Shown here: positions 7,789 to 16,498 of the stretch, one piece after another | How the letters are laid out: each line of letters opens with the position of its first letter | Numbering within the stretch: the stretch's first letter is position 1 | NCBI RefSeq assembly: GCF_000425065.1 | Contig: NZ_AULB01000018.1 | Location: forward strand, 107,744-171,743 | DNA from: Actinomadura rifamycini DSM 43936 | Lineage (GTDB): Bacteria; Actinomycetota; Actinomycetes; Streptosporangiales; Streptosporangiaceae | DNA length: 64,000 nt | Direction of reading: 5' to 3' | Made by a program: the position numbers and the translations under genes | Notes under the pieces: model-generated | The model's input: only the letters and a program-made list of their open reading frames with translations | What the model was told of the DNA's origin: nothing | Databases searched by the model: none

Positions 7789-8799
7789 TCAGCCCGCCAG
7801 GGACCGGACGACGTCGGCCGCCGGGGCGTCCGTCGCGTGCCGCCAGGACGTGCCCGCCCACAGGTTCGCGACGTCCGGGTCGCCCGCGGCGACGGCGGCC
7901 TTCCGCAGCGGCGAGGTGACGTGGTGGACGTCCGGGTACGCGGCGGGCGCGGCGGCGTCGTGCTCGGTGAGGAAGCGGTTGACGAGGCCGCGGGCGGGGC
8001 GCCCGCTGAACGCGCGGGTGACGGCGGTCGCGGTGAAGCGGGGATCGGCGAGCGCGGCCTTGTGCACGGGGTTCGCGCCGCTCTCGGGGCACCGGACGAA
8101 CGCGGTGCCGAGCTGCGCGGCGACCGCCCCGAGCCCGCGGAGTTCGGCGACGTCCGCGCGGGTGGCGAGGCCCCCGGCGGCGATCAGCGGACGGTCGGTG
8201 CGGGCCCGCACGGCGGCGAGCAGCGCGCGGACCGGTAGGCCCTCGTCGAGGGTGTTCGCGAAGGACGCCCGATGCCCGCCGGCCTCGGAGCCCTGCAGGC
8301 AGAGGGCGTCCGCACCCGAGCCGTGCAACGCCTGCATGGCCTCGTCCACGGTCGTGACGGTGACGACGACGGTGACGCCGCGTCCCTGCAAGGCGCGGAC
8401 GACGTCGGCCGCGGGGGTGCCGAAGGTGAAGCTCACGAACGCGGGCGGGTCGTCGAGCAGTTCGGCGATCTTCGCGTCGTGGTCGTCGTCGCGCGCGGCG
8501 GGGTCCGGGGTCCCGGGGGCGACGCCGAGCCGTGCGGCCTCCGGGGCGAGCCGCGCCCGGTACGCCTCGACGGCCGCGGGATCGGCGTCGTCGTGCGACG
8601 GCATGAACAGGTTCGTCCCGAAGGGGCGGGACGTCAGCTCGCGGGTGCGAGCGATGTCGGCGCGCATGGCCGCGGCACTCTTGTATCCGGCGGCGAGGAA
8701 GCCGAGGCCGCCGGCCTCGGAGACGGCGGCGGCGAGTTCGGGCGTGGACGGCCCGCCCGCCATGGGCGCCTGGACGATCGGCAGTTCGGGCCAGGTCAT
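7789..8799 (-). CDS. Nitronate monooxygenase (2-nitropropane dioxygenase family)
   Basis: A 336-residue FMN-dependent TIM barrel. Typical motifs are the N-terminal PIVQAPMAGGPSTPELAAAVSEAGGLGFLAAGY, the central CLQGSEAGGHRASF (FMN and substrate site with His), and RPLIAAGGLATRADVAELRGLGAVAAQLGTAFV (phosphate-binding end). Family members oxidise nitronates such as propionate-3-nitronate; related enzymes act as enoyl reductases. The ATG at 8799 is chosen because homology begins at MTWPELPI. It is divergent from a 2-hydroxyacid dehydrogenase (79 bp between starts). Confidence 0.88.
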   Translation of the reverse strand: MTWPELPIVQAPMAGGPSTPELAAAVSEAGGLGFLAAGYKSAAAMRADIARTRELTSRPFGTNLFMPSHDDADPAAVEAYRARLAPEAARLGVAPGTPDPAARDDDHDAKIAELLDDPPAFVSFTFGTPAADVVRALQGRGVTVVVTVTTVDEAMQALHGSGADALCLQGSEAGGHRASFANTLDEGLPVRALLAAVRARTDRPLIAAGGLATRADVAELRGLGAVAAQLGTAFVRCPESGANPVHKAALADPRFTATAVTRAFSGRPARGLVNRFLTEHDAAAPAAYPDVHHVTSPLRKAAVAAGDPDVANLWAGTSWRHATDAPAADVVRSLAG

Positions 8800-8878
8800 G
8801 ATGGTGAACCTACCCGGGGAACAACGGCCCGGACCGGCGGGTTCACGTTCCACGAATCGATGATCAGGAAGGCCGGGC

Positions 8879-9787
8879 ATGCGGGTTCTGCTGCACTACG
8901 ACATGGACCGTTCGGAGCCGGGGCTGGACGTGGTGAGCTGCCCCGAGGAGGACGAGGCCCGGTTCGCGGAGCTGCTGCCGGACGCCGAGGTGATCTGGCA
9001 CGTGCTGCGCCCGCTGACCGCGGCGGACCTGGACCGGGCGCCGAAGCTGCGGCTGATCCAGAAGCTCGGCACCGGGGTGAACACGATCGACCTGGACGCG
9101 GCGGCGGAGCGCGGCGTCGCGGTCGCGAACATGCCGGGGCGGAACGCGCAGGCGGTGGCGGAGACGACGCTGCTGCTGATGCTGTCGGTGCTGCGCCGCG
9201 TCGTGGAGTTCGACGCGCGCACCCGGCGGGGCGCGGGCTGGCCCGCCGGCCGGGCGCTGGTCGGCGGCGAGCTGAAGGGCCGGACGGTCGGGCTGCTCGG
9301 CGGCGGCGAGATCGCGGGGCTGCTGCGGGGGATGCTGGAGGCGATCGGCGCGCGCGTCCTCTACACGTCGCGGCGGCCGCGCCCGGACGACCCCGCGTGG
9401 CGCGACCTCGACGGGCTGCTGCGGGCGAGCGACGTCCTGTCGGTGCACGTCCCGCTGACGGAGGAGACGCACCACCTGCTGGACGCGCGGCGCCTCGCGC
9501 TCCTCCCGGACGGCGCGGTGGTGGTGAACACGGCGCGCGGCGCGGTGGTCGACGAGGCGGCGCTCGTCCGGGAGCTGGCGTCGGGGCGGCTCGGCGGCGC
9601 GGGCCTGGACGTGTTCGAGTCCGAGCCGGTCGACCCGGCGAACCCGCTGCTGAAGCTGGCGAACACGGTGGTCCTGCCGCACGTCGCGTGGCTGACGCAC
9701 GAGACGTGGGACCGGTACTTCGAGGTCGCGGTGGAGAACTGCCGCCGCCTCGAACGCGGCGACGAGCTCCTCCACCGCGTCCGCTAG
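8879..9787 (+). CDS. D-isomer-specific 2-hydroxyacid dehydrogenase
   Basis: A 302-residue NAD-dependent dehydrogenase. The nucleotide-binding loop is GLLGGGEIAGLLRGMLEAIGARVLYTSRR. Catalytic landmarks are Arg in VNTARGAVVDE, Glu in LDVFESEPVDP and the His in LPHVAWLTHET. The fold and order match the GyaR/SerA/formate-dehydrogenase-like family, which reduces 2-keto acids to D-2-hydroxyacids; the substrate is not readable. The start has AGGAAGG upstream. Confidence 0.9.
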   Translation: MRVLLHYDMDRSEPGLDVVSCPEEDEARFAELLPDAEVIWHVLRPLTAADLDRAPKLRLIQKLGTGVNTIDLDAAAERGVAVANMPGRNAQAVAETTLLLMLSVLRRVVEFDARTRRGAGWPAGRALVGGELKGRTVGLLGGGEIAGLLRGMLEAIGARVLYTSRRPRPDDPAWRDLDGLLRASDVLSVHVPLTEETHHLLDARRLALLPDGAVVVNTARGAVVDEAALVRELASGRLGGAGLDVFESEPVDPANPLLKLANTVVLPHVAWLTHETWDRYFEVAVENCRRLERGDELLHRVR

Positions 9788-9919
9788 CTGTTCTGTCCCG
9801 TGAGGTTGGGGACGCGGCTGGCGGGTGGGAGGCGCCGTCGACGAAGGCCGTTGCCCGCGCCCGCGATCACGGGGTGCTCTTGATGATCAGTTCGTCGATC
9901 CCGGGCGGCCGCCGGGAGG

Positions 9920-11026
9920 TCAGCCCTCCGGGAGGAGGACGGGCTTGACGACCTTGCCCGCGTGGGCGTCCGCCTCCGCCTCGTTGATCGCGGAGAGCGG
10001 GTAGGTGGCGATCAGCCGGTCGAACGGGAACCGGCCCTGCCGCCACAGCTCGATCATCCTCGGGATGAAGGTGTGCGGGACGGCGTCGCCCTCGATGATG
10101 CCCTTGACCGTGCGGCCCATGAGCAGGAGGTTCGCGTCGAGGCGGTACTCGGTCGCGCCGACGCCGACGAGGCCGCAGACGCCGTTCGCCCGCAGCGACG
10201 CGACGGCGGCGGAGACGACGTCCGGGACCGCGGTGGTGTCGAGCGCGTACCGGACGCCGCCGCCGGTGAGCCCGCGGATCTGGCCGGGGAGGTCGTCGTC
10301 GGCGCCGTTCAGCGTGTGCGTCGCGCCCAGCTCGCGCGCCAGGTCCAGCCGCGATGCGTGGAGGTCGACGGCGATGACCGTCGCGGCCCCCGCGAGCCGC
10401 GCGGCCATCACGGCGGCGAGCCCGACCGCGCCCGCGCCGAACACCGCGAACGTGTCGCCCGCGCCGACCCCGAGCGCGACCAGCACCGACGCCGCGCCCG
10501 TCTGGACGCCGCAGCCGAGCGGGCCGAGCTTCGCGAGCGCGTCCGGCGGCAGGTCCCGGGTGACGGGCACGACGTTGCGGGCGGTCCCGAGCGCGTGCGT
10601 CGCGAACGACGACTGGCCGAACCACCGGTTGTGGACGGCCGCGCCGGACGCGTCGGTGAGCCGGGCGACGCCGTCGAGCGGGGCGGCGAGCATGTTGTGC
10701 GCGACCATCTGCGGGCAGAAGCCGGGGTGGCCGTCGCGGCAGTCGGCGCAGGTCCCGCAGGAGTCGAACGACATGACCACGTGGTCGCCCTCGGTGACGC
10801 CCGCGACGCCCGGACCGACCGCCTCGACGACGCCGGCGCCCTCGTGGCCGAGCACGACCGGCTTCGCGACGAGGTCGCCCGGTATCCGGCCCATCTGGTC
10901 GGTGTGGCACATGCCGGTGCCGGCGATCCGGACGAGGATCTCGCCGGGTCCGGGGTCGGCGAGGTCCAGGCGCTCGATCGCGAAGGGCGCGTCGGCGGCC
11001 CGCAGGACGGCGGCGTCGATCTGCAT
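9920..11026 (-). CDS. Zinc-dependent aryl/alkyl alcohol dehydrogenase
   Basis: A 368-residue MDR alcohol dehydrogenase. Catalytic zinc ligands are seen in GTGMCHTDQ and GHEGAGVVE; the structural-zinc lobe has four cysteines (CGTCADCRDGHPGFC). The NAD site is AVFGAGAVGLAAVMAARLAG, followed by VIAVDLHASRL with the Asp that prefers NAD. The insert NRWFGQSSFATHALG resembles class III and benzyl-alcohol (XylB-type) dehydrogenases. GAGGAG precedes the ATG. It lies 26 bp downstream of the P450 gene on the same strand, so the pair probably oxidises an alcohol product of the P450. Confidence 0.9.
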   Translation of the reverse strand: MQIDAAVLRAADAPFAIERLDLADPGPGEILVRIAGTGMCHTDQMGRIPGDLVAKPVVLGHEGAGVVEAVGPGVAGVTEGDHVVMSFDSCGTCADCRDGHPGFCPQMVAHNMLAAPLDGVARLTDASGAAVHNRWFGQSSFATHALGTARNVVPVTRDLPPDALAKLGPLGCGVQTGAASVLVALGVGAGDTFAVFGAGAVGLAAVMAARLAGAATVIAVDLHASRLDLARELGATHTLNGADDDLPGQIRGLTGGGVRYALDTTAVPDVVSAAVASLRANGVCGLVGVGATEYRLDANLLLMGRTVKGIIEGDAVPHTFIPRMIELWRQGRFPFDRLIATYPLSAINEAEADAHAGKVVKPVLLPEG

Positions 11027-11052
11027 GCGTGCTCCTCGGGGGCGGAGAGGGG

Positions 11053-12300
11053 TCAGGCCAGCTTGTAGCGGATCGGCAGGTGCTTGAGGCCGCCGACGAA
11101 CGTGGTCGCGATCCCCTCCGGTTCGCCCGCGAGCTCGATGGAGCGCAGCCGCGGCAGCAGCTCCTCGAAGAACGCGCGGACCTCGATGCGGGCGAGGGCG
11201 GCGCCCAGGCAGTAGTGGACGCCGAAGCCGAACGCCAGGTGCTTGTTCGGGTCGCGGCCGACGTCGAACCGGAACGGGTCGTCGAAGACCTCCTCGTCCC
11301 GGTTCGCGGACGGGTACGCCAGCAGCAGCGAGTCGCCCTCGCGGATCGCGGTGCCGCGCAGCTCGTAGTCCCGGACGGCCGTGCGCATGAACTCCTTGAC
11401 CGGGGTGGTCCAGCGGATCATCTCGTCGACGGCGAGCGGCATCAGCCCGGGGTCGGCGCGGAGCCGGGCGAGCTGGTCGGGGTGCTCGACGAGCGCGTGC
11501 AGGCCGCCCGCGATGGTGGCGCTGGTGGTGTCGTGCCCGGCGGTCGCGATGATGACGTAGTAGGACGCGGTGTCGAAGTCGTTGAGCGGCTCGCCGTCGA
11601 CGCGGGCGTTCGCGATGGCGGACGCGAGGTCGTCGGTCGGGTGCGCGCGGCGGGCCTCGGTGAGCTCCTGGAAGTACGCGAAGAACTCGAAGACGACCTG
11701 CATCTTCTCTTCGTTGCTCTGGCCCCGCTGCCGCTCCTCGTCGTCGCCGCCGAAGAGCTCCTGGGTGAGCGTCAGCATCCGGTCGAAGTCGCTTTCGGGG
11801 AGGCCGAGCAGCGACAGGATGACGTACAGCGGGAAGTGGACGCTCACCTCCTGCGCGAAGTCGATCTCGCCGCCGGCGTCCGCCATCCGGTCGACGTACC
11901 GCTTCGCCAGCTCCCGGACGCGCGGCTCCATCGCCCGCATGGCGCGGGGCCGGAACCAGTCGGCGCCGATCGCCCGGACGACCCGGTGGTCGGGGTCGTC
12001 CATGTGGATGAGGGTGCGCAGCCCGATGCCCTGCTCGGCCCGCTGCCGGTTGATCTCGTCGAGCTCGGCCGTCGCGAGCAGCGGGCGCGGCGCGTTGAGG
12101 AACAGGTCGTGGGCCCGCTCGATCTCCATGACGTCGGCGTGCCGGGTGACAGCCCAGAAGGGGCGGTAGCCGGGCGCCTCGACCCGGTGGACGGGCGACT
12201 CGCGGCGCAGCAGCGCGCACGCCTCGTGCAGCCGCCGGTCGTCGGCGTACGCCTTCGGGTCGGCGAGCGCGAGGCCCGCCTGCTCCACGGTCAGGGTCAT
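11053..12300 (-). CDS. Cytochrome P450
   Basis: A 415-residue soluble bacterial P450. It shows the I-helix oxygen motif AGHDTT, the K-helix ExxR in DEMIRWTTPVKEFMRTA, the PERF-like segment DPFRFDVGRDPNKH, and the heme loop FGFGVHYCLGAALAR with the axial Cys. The sequence style resembles CYP125/CYP142-type and terpene-hydroxylating families, so a steroid- or terpene-like substrate is possible (inference). The ATG at 12300 has GGGAG upstream. A strong promoter with a dyad in its spacer lies at 12340-12368. No ferredoxin gene is adjacent. Confidence 0.93.
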   Translation of the reverse strand: MTLTVEQAGLALADPKAYADDRRLHEACALLRRESPVHRVEAPGYRPFWAVTRHADVMEIERAHDLFLNAPRPLLATAELDEINRQRAEQGIGLRTLIHMDDPDHRVVRAIGADWFRPRAMRAMEPRVRELAKRYVDRMADAGGEIDFAQEVSVHFPLYVILSLLGLPESDFDRMLTLTQELFGGDDEERQRGQSNEEKMQVVFEFFAYFQELTEARRAHPTDDLASAIANARVDGEPLNDFDTASYYVIIATAGHDTTSATIAGGLHALVEHPDQLARLRADPGLMPLAVDEMIRWTTPVKEFMRTAVRDYELRGTAIREGDSLLLAYPSANRDEEVFDDPFRFDVGRDPNKHLAFGFGVHYCLGAALARIEVRAFFEELLPRLRSIELAGEPEGIATTFVGGLKHLPIRYKLA

Positions 12301-12339
12301 GCGGAAGACTCCCTTGTGCCGACGGCCGCCCTCCAAGGG

Positions 12340-12368
12340 AACCTAAGACCCGAACCGGATTCGGTCAA
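12340..12368 (-). promoter_or_regulatory. Promoter of the P450-ADH operon with operator dyad
   Basis: On the minus strand TTGACC (12363-12368) and TAGGTT (12340-12345) are separated by exactly 17 bp. The spacer contains the dyad CCGAA-CCGGA-TTCGG (12350-12364), a likely repressor site. No regulator gene lies directly beside it except PaaX-like 14263, on the other side of the acyl-CoA dehydrogenase gene. Confidence 0.65.
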
Positions 12369-12463
12369 CGTCTTCCGGACGTAGAGCGCTCGGACATCGG
12401 AGGTGTCACCGCCGGGGACGGCCCGCGCGCCGCTCGAACCGCCCCCGTGCGTCCCCCCGTGCG

Positions 12464-14218
12464 TCACTCCTCCGCGAAGGCACCGCCGACGAGTTCGTCG
12501 AACCGGTCGAGGTCCTCCGCCGGGCCGCCGATGCCGCGCAACGGGTCCGGATCCGCCAGGTGCGCCCGCGCGTAGAGGCGCGCGACGAGGGCCTTGCGGT
12601 CCGTGCCCGCGTCCTCGCGCTCCCACCCGGCCTGCTCCAGGAGCAGCGCCGCCGCGTACACGTCGGCCATGTACTGCGCCAGCGGGTAGAGCCGCGCCTC
12701 CGCGACGCTCTTGTCCAGCCCGCGCCACGCCTCGACGGCCTCCCGGAGGCGCCCGATGCGGTCCCGGACGAGCGCGGCCGTGGCGTCGTCCCCCGCGGGC
12801 GCCCGCCCGGCGGCCTCCTCCAGCCGGGCGAGGAACGGCTCGTGCGCGCCGTCCCGCTCGATCCCGCGCCGCACGTCCAGGCACAGGATGTTGTCGCCGC
12901 CCTCCCAGATCGGGTTGACCTGCGCGTCCCGCAGGATCCGCGCCACCGGCCACTGCTCGATGTACCCGTTGCCGCCGTGCGCCTCGACCGCGTCGCTCGC
13001 CGCCGTCACGCCCAGCCGCGCCGCCCGCAGCTTCACCAGCGCCGGGCCGAGCCGCAGCGGCGTCAGGTACCCGTCGAACACGAGCGCCTGCGCGGCCTCC
13101 GTCTCGACGACCAGCTCCGCGAGCTTGCGCCGCATCAGCGGGTGCTGCGCCAGCGGCGCGCCGAACGCCTCCCGCGCCCGCGCGTAGCAGAGCGCCTCGA
13201 CGAGCGAGCGCCGCGCGCAGCCGAGCCCCATCGTCGCGATGCCGAGCCGGGCGCCGTTCGTCAGCTCCATCATCCGGGCGAGGCCCCGCCCGTCGCCGCC
13301 CGCCCCCGCCGACGACCCCGGGGCCAGCAGGAACGCCTCCGCGCCGGTGAACTCGATCTCCGCCGACGCCACCGAGCGGGTGCCCAGCTTGTCCTTGAGC
13401 CGCCGGATCCGCACGCCGTTGCGCGTCCCGTCCCGGCGCTCCCGCAGGACGAGGAACGGCGCGATCCCCCGCACCCCGTCGTCCGCGCCGGCCGGTTTGG
13501 CGAGCACCACGAACGCCGAGCCGTTCGCGTTCGACGCGAACCACTTGAACCCGTCGAGCCGCCACGCGTCCCCGTCGCGGACGGCCGTCGACTCCAGCGC
13601 CCCGAGGTCCGAGCCGCCCGACCGCTCCGTCAGCATCTGCGCGGCCTCGCCGGAGAACGCCCCGGCGGCGAACAGCTCCCGGACCCGCGCCTTCACGTCG
13701 TCCGGCGCGAACGCCTCGGTGAGCCCGACGACCATGTCGCCGCCCGTCCCGAGCGCGCACGCCATCCCGATGTCGGCCTGGTCGAGCAGGTAGCTCCACG
13801 CGACGCCGAGCGCCACCGGGTTCGCCCCCGCCGCCTTCGCCTCCCGGACGAACCCGGGGCGGGTGAACGACGTCGCGACGATCTCCCGGCGGGCCGCCTC
13901 GAACGACGGCGGCATGACGACCTCGCTGACGTCGCGCCCCCACCGGTCGTACTTCTCGAGCCGCGGCGGGTTGCGGTCGGTCTCCTCCGCCAGCTCGGCG
14001 ATCCGGCCGCCCATCAGCGCGCCCAGCTCCCGCAGCCGCGGCTCGGCCCAGCCGAACCCGTCCCCGAGGTGGCGCCGCATGAGGAACCGCAGCGTCGGAT
14101 CGCAGTCGTACCAGTTGCGGCCCACCGCGCCCCGGTACCGCTCGGTCGCGTACCGGCGGGCCTTCTCCGCGGAACCGAACGGGAGCCGGTCGGCCGGCTC
14201 GATCAGGTAGCTGCCCAT
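12464..14218 (-). CDS. Acyl-CoA dehydrogenase, AidB-like
   Basis: A 584-residue flavoprotein longer than the usual 380, with N- and C-terminal extensions as in AidB and large ACADs. Core motifs include GVAWSYLLDQADIGMACALGTGGDMVVGL, MLTERSGGSDLGALEST (FAD/substrate region), WRLDGFKWFASNANGSAFVVLAK and the C-terminal AVEAHGGNGYIEQWPVARILRDAQVNPIWEGGDNI. It probably dehydrogenates an acyl-CoA or belongs to the alkylation-response branch; which one is not decided. The start lies in a 44-bp divergent gap shared with a PaaX-like gene, and a -10-like TAACGT 7 nt before the ATG suggests a leaderless transcript. Confidence 0.88.
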   Translation of the reverse strand: MGSYLIEPADRLPFGSAEKARRYATERYRGAVGRNWYDCDPTLRFLMRRHLGDGFGWAEPRLRELGALMGGRIAELAEETDRNPPRLEKYDRWGRDVSEVVMPPSFEAARREIVATSFTRPGFVREAKAAGANPVALGVAWSYLLDQADIGMACALGTGGDMVVGLTEAFAPDDVKARVRELFAAGAFSGEAAQMLTERSGGSDLGALESTAVRDGDAWRLDGFKWFASNANGSAFVVLAKPAGADDGVRGIAPFLVLRERRDGTRNGVRIRRLKDKLGTRSVASAEIEFTGAEAFLLAPGSSAGAGGDGRGLARMMELTNGARLGIATMGLGCARRSLVEALCYARAREAFGAPLAQHPLMRRKLAELVVETEAAQALVFDGYLTPLRLGPALVKLRAARLGVTAASDAVEAHGGNGYIEQWPVARILRDAQVNPIWEGGDNILCLDVRRGIERDGAHEPFLARLEEAAGRAPAGDDATAALVRDRIGRLREAVEAWRGLDKSVAEARLYPLAQYMADVYAAALLLEQAGWEREDAGTDRKALVARLYARAHLADPDPLRGIGGPAEDLDRFDELVGGAFAEE

Positions 14219-14262
14219 GCCCCGGACGTTACACTTTTACTTCACATGACGGAAGACCTGTA

Positions 14263-15018
14263 ATGCGGCGGATGCCGATAAAGTCACTGGCAACCATGGA
14301 GATCCGGGCCCTCACCGCACGGTCGGTGGTCCTGAGCACCCTGCTGGGCGTCCACCCGCCCCGCCTGCCGGTCCGCCACCTCGTCCGCGTCGGCGCCCTG
14401 TTCGGCATCGCCGACGGGGCGATCCGCGTCGCGCTCTCGCGCATGGTCGCCGCCGGCGACCTCGTCCGCTCCGGCGACCGCTACTGCCTCACCGAGCGCC
14501 TCCTCGCCCGGCAGGCCCGCCAGGACGAGGCCCGCTCCCCCCGCACCCGCCCGTGGGACGGCGCCTGGGAGATCGCCGTCATCACCGCCGAGCGCCGCCC
14601 CGTCGCCGAACGCACCGCCCTCCGCCAGGCCATGTCGAACGTGCGGCTCGCCGAACTCCGCGAAGGCGTCTGGATGCGGCCCGCGAACCTCCTGCGCGCG
14701 CGCCCGGACATCGCCGTCCGGCAGTGCACCTTCATCGAAGGCCGCCCCGAAGGCGACCCCGCCGCGCTCGCCGCGTCCCTCTGGGACCTGGACGGCTGGG
14801 CCGCGCCCGCCCGCGACCTCCAGGCCGCGTTCGCCGCCGCCGACGGCATCGTCGACCGGTTCACGCTCGCCGCCGCCGTCGTCCGGCACCTCATGGACGA
14901 CCCGATCCTCCCCGCCGCGCTGCTCCCCGCCGACTGGCCCGGCCCCGACCTGCGCGCCCAGTACGAGCGCTTCCGCACCGATTTCGCGCGCCTGCTCAGC
15001 GACGAGGTCCTCACCTGA
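14263..15018 (+). CDS. PaaX-like transcriptional repressor
   Basis: A 251-residue PaaX-family protein: N-terminal winged helix (TARSVVLSTLLGVHPPRLPVRHLVRVGALFGIADGAIRVALSRMVAAGDLVRSGDRYCLT), the central WDGAWEIAVI segment, and a C-terminal domain with FTLAAAVVRHLMDDPILPAALLPADWPG. PaaX proteins sense aryl- or acyl-CoA esters. Placement 44 bp from, and divergent to, the acyl-CoA dehydrogenase makes that gene the likely target. The ATG at 14263 has GGAAG upstream; ATGs at 14275 and 14296 are alternatives. Confidence 0.85.
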   Translation: MRRMPIKSLATMEIRALTARSVVLSTLLGVHPPRLPVRHLVRVGALFGIADGAIRVALSRMVAAGDLVRSGDRYCLTERLLARQARQDEARSPRTRPWDGAWEIAVITAERRPVAERTALRQAMSNVRLAELREGVWMRPANLLRARPDIAVRQCTFIEGRPEGDPAALAASLWDLDGWAAPARDLQAAFAAADGIVDRFTLAAAVVRHLMDDPILPAALLPADWPGPDLRAQYERFRTDFARLLSDEVLT

Positions 15019-15066
15019 CGGACGTCCGCCCGGAATCGTCCGGGGCCCGTGGGGCAGCATGGACGC

Positions 15067-15714
15067 ATGACGACTCTCCCGCTGAGCCCGGACGAGCTGC
15101 TCACCACCACCCGGGCCGTCCGCAAGCGCCTCGACCTCGCCCGTCCCGTCCCCATGGACCTGATCCGCGAGTGCCTCGAGATCGCGGTGCAGGCCCCGAC
15201 CGGCAGCAACGCGCAGAACTGGCACTGGATCGTCGTCACCGACCCCGACAAGCGCCGCGCCATCGGCGAGTACTACCGCCGCGCCTTCGCCGCCTACGCC
15301 GAGTCCCGCGCGTTCGCGGGCGCCCTCCACCAGGACGACTCCGAGCGCGCCGACGTCCAGCGCCGCGTCGGCGACAGCGCCTCCTACCTGGCCGAGCACA
15401 TCGACGAGGTGCCCGTCCACGTCATCCCCTGCCTGGACGTCCCCGGCGAACTCCCCGCCGCCAACCAGGCCGGCCTGTGGGCGTCCCTCCACCCGGCCGT
15501 CTGGAACTTCGCGCTCGCCGCCCGCGCCCGCGGCCTCGGCACCTCCTGGACGTCCCTGCACCTCGCCTTCGAGCGCGAGGTCGCCGAACTCCTCGGCCTC
15601 CCCGCGACCATCCGGCAGGGCGCCCTGATCCCCACCGCCTACTACACCGGCGACACCTTCAAGCCCGCCCGCCGCGCCCCCCTCGACACCGTCCTGCACC
15701 ACGACGCCTGGTGA
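15067..15714 (+). CDS. Nitroreductase-family FMN oxidoreductase
   Basis: A 215-residue nitroreductase with the usual elements: TTRAVRKRLDLARPVPMDLIRECLEIAVQAPTGSNAQNWHWIVVTD (FMN phosphate site), a dimerisation insert, and ALAARARGLGTSWTSLHLAFEREVAELLGLPATIRQGALIPTAYYTGDTFKPARRAPLD at the end. It probably uses NAD(P)H to reduce nitro groups, quinones or similar. A CAGCAT hexamer 6 nt before the ATG at 15067 fits a leaderless promoter. It stands alone, convergent with the AraC gene. Confidence 0.88.
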   Translation: MTTLPLSPDELLTTTRAVRKRLDLARPVPMDLIRECLEIAVQAPTGSNAQNWHWIVVTDPDKRRAIGEYYRRAFAAYAESRAFAGALHQDDSERADVQRRVGDSASYLAEHIDEVPVHVIPCLDVPGELPAANQAGLWASLHPAVWNFALAARARGLGTSWTSLHLAFEREVAELLGLPATIRQGALIPTAYYTGDTFKPARRAPLDTVLHHDAW

Positions 15715-15729
15715 CGGGGGCGGCGGAGG

Positions 15730-16455
15730 TCAGCCGGGGGCGCCGAACCGGCCCGGGGTGGTGCCGAACGCCTGGCGGAACGCCTGGATGAACGCGCTCG
15801 GGCCGGCGTAGCCGCACGCGGCGGCCACGGCGGTGACCGGGGTGCCGGACGCCAGCAGGATCAGCGCGCGGTGCAGCCGCACCTGCGTCCGCCACTGCGG
15901 GAACGTCATCCCCGTCTGCTCGCGGAACAGCCTGCTCAGCGTGCGTTCGGACGCTCCGACGGCGCGGCCGAACCCGGCGAGGGTGCGCGGGTCGGCGGGG
16001 TCGGCGTCCAGGGCGTCCGCGATGGCCCGCAGCCGGTCGTCGGCCGGGACCGGCAGGTGCAGCGGCAGCTCCCCGACCGCCCGGACCTCGTCGAGGGCCA
16101 CCCGCCGCAGGCGCTCGCGGCGGCGGGCGTCCCGCCCGTCCCCGGTCAGCGCGACGATCACCTCGCGCAGCAGCGGGGAGACCGCCAGGACCACCGGCCC
16201 GGCGAACCCGGCGCCCGGCTCGCCGGCCTCGAAGTTCACCGTGCGGAGCTGCGTCGGGCCGTGCGCCCGGTGCGCGTGCGCGATCCCGGCGGGCAGCCAC
16301 ACGGCCCGGTGCGGCGGGACGATCCAGGTGCCCGCGTCCGTCGCCACTTCGAGGACGCCGTGGCTCGGGTAGGCGATCTGGTGGTGCGGGTGCTCGTGCC
16401 TGGGGACGCGCTCGCGGTGCGCCAGCCGCAGGAAAGGTTGGCGGGTCAGCGACAT
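15730..16455 (-). CDS. AraC-family transcriptional regulator
   Basis: A 241-residue regulator with an N-terminal cupin (RVPRHEHPHHQIAYPSHGVLEVATDAGTWIVPPHRAVWLPAGIAHAHRAHG) and a C-terminal double HTH (TLAGFGRAVGASERTLSRLFREQTGMTFPQWRTQVRLHRALILLASGTPVTAVAAACGYAGPSAFIQAFRQAFGTTPGRF). This layout is typical of AraC proteins controlling adjacent exporters. A -10 hexamer TATTCT (16464-16469, minus) ends 8 nt before the ATG. It is divergent from the Fsr-like exporter with a 43-bp gap. Confidence 0.9.
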   Translation of the reverse strand: MSLTRQPFLRLAHRERVPRHEHPHHQIAYPSHGVLEVATDAGTWIVPPHRAVWLPAGIAHAHRAHGPTQLRTVNFEAGEPGAGFAGPVVLAVSPLLREVIVALTGDGRDARRRERLRRVALDEVRAVGELPLHLPVPADDRLRAIADALDADPADPRTLAGFGRAVGASERTLSRLFREQTGMTFPQWRTQVRLHRALILLASGTPVTAVAAACGYAGPSAFIQAFRQAFGTTPGRFGAPG

Positions 16456-16498
16456 TGCTCGGCAGAATACCGCTAGCCCGCAACGTCGTGCGGTCACG

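Noticed and set aside
7719..7919. Short plus-strand ORF after the orphan MarR operators
   Set aside because: It has no ribosome site or recognisable domain and most of it is antisense to the nitronate monooxygenase gene.
9920..14218. Secondary-metabolite biosynthetic cluster around the P450
   Set aside because: No polyketide, peptide-synthetase, terpene-cyclase or precursor-peptide gene is present; the enzymes fit catabolism equally well.
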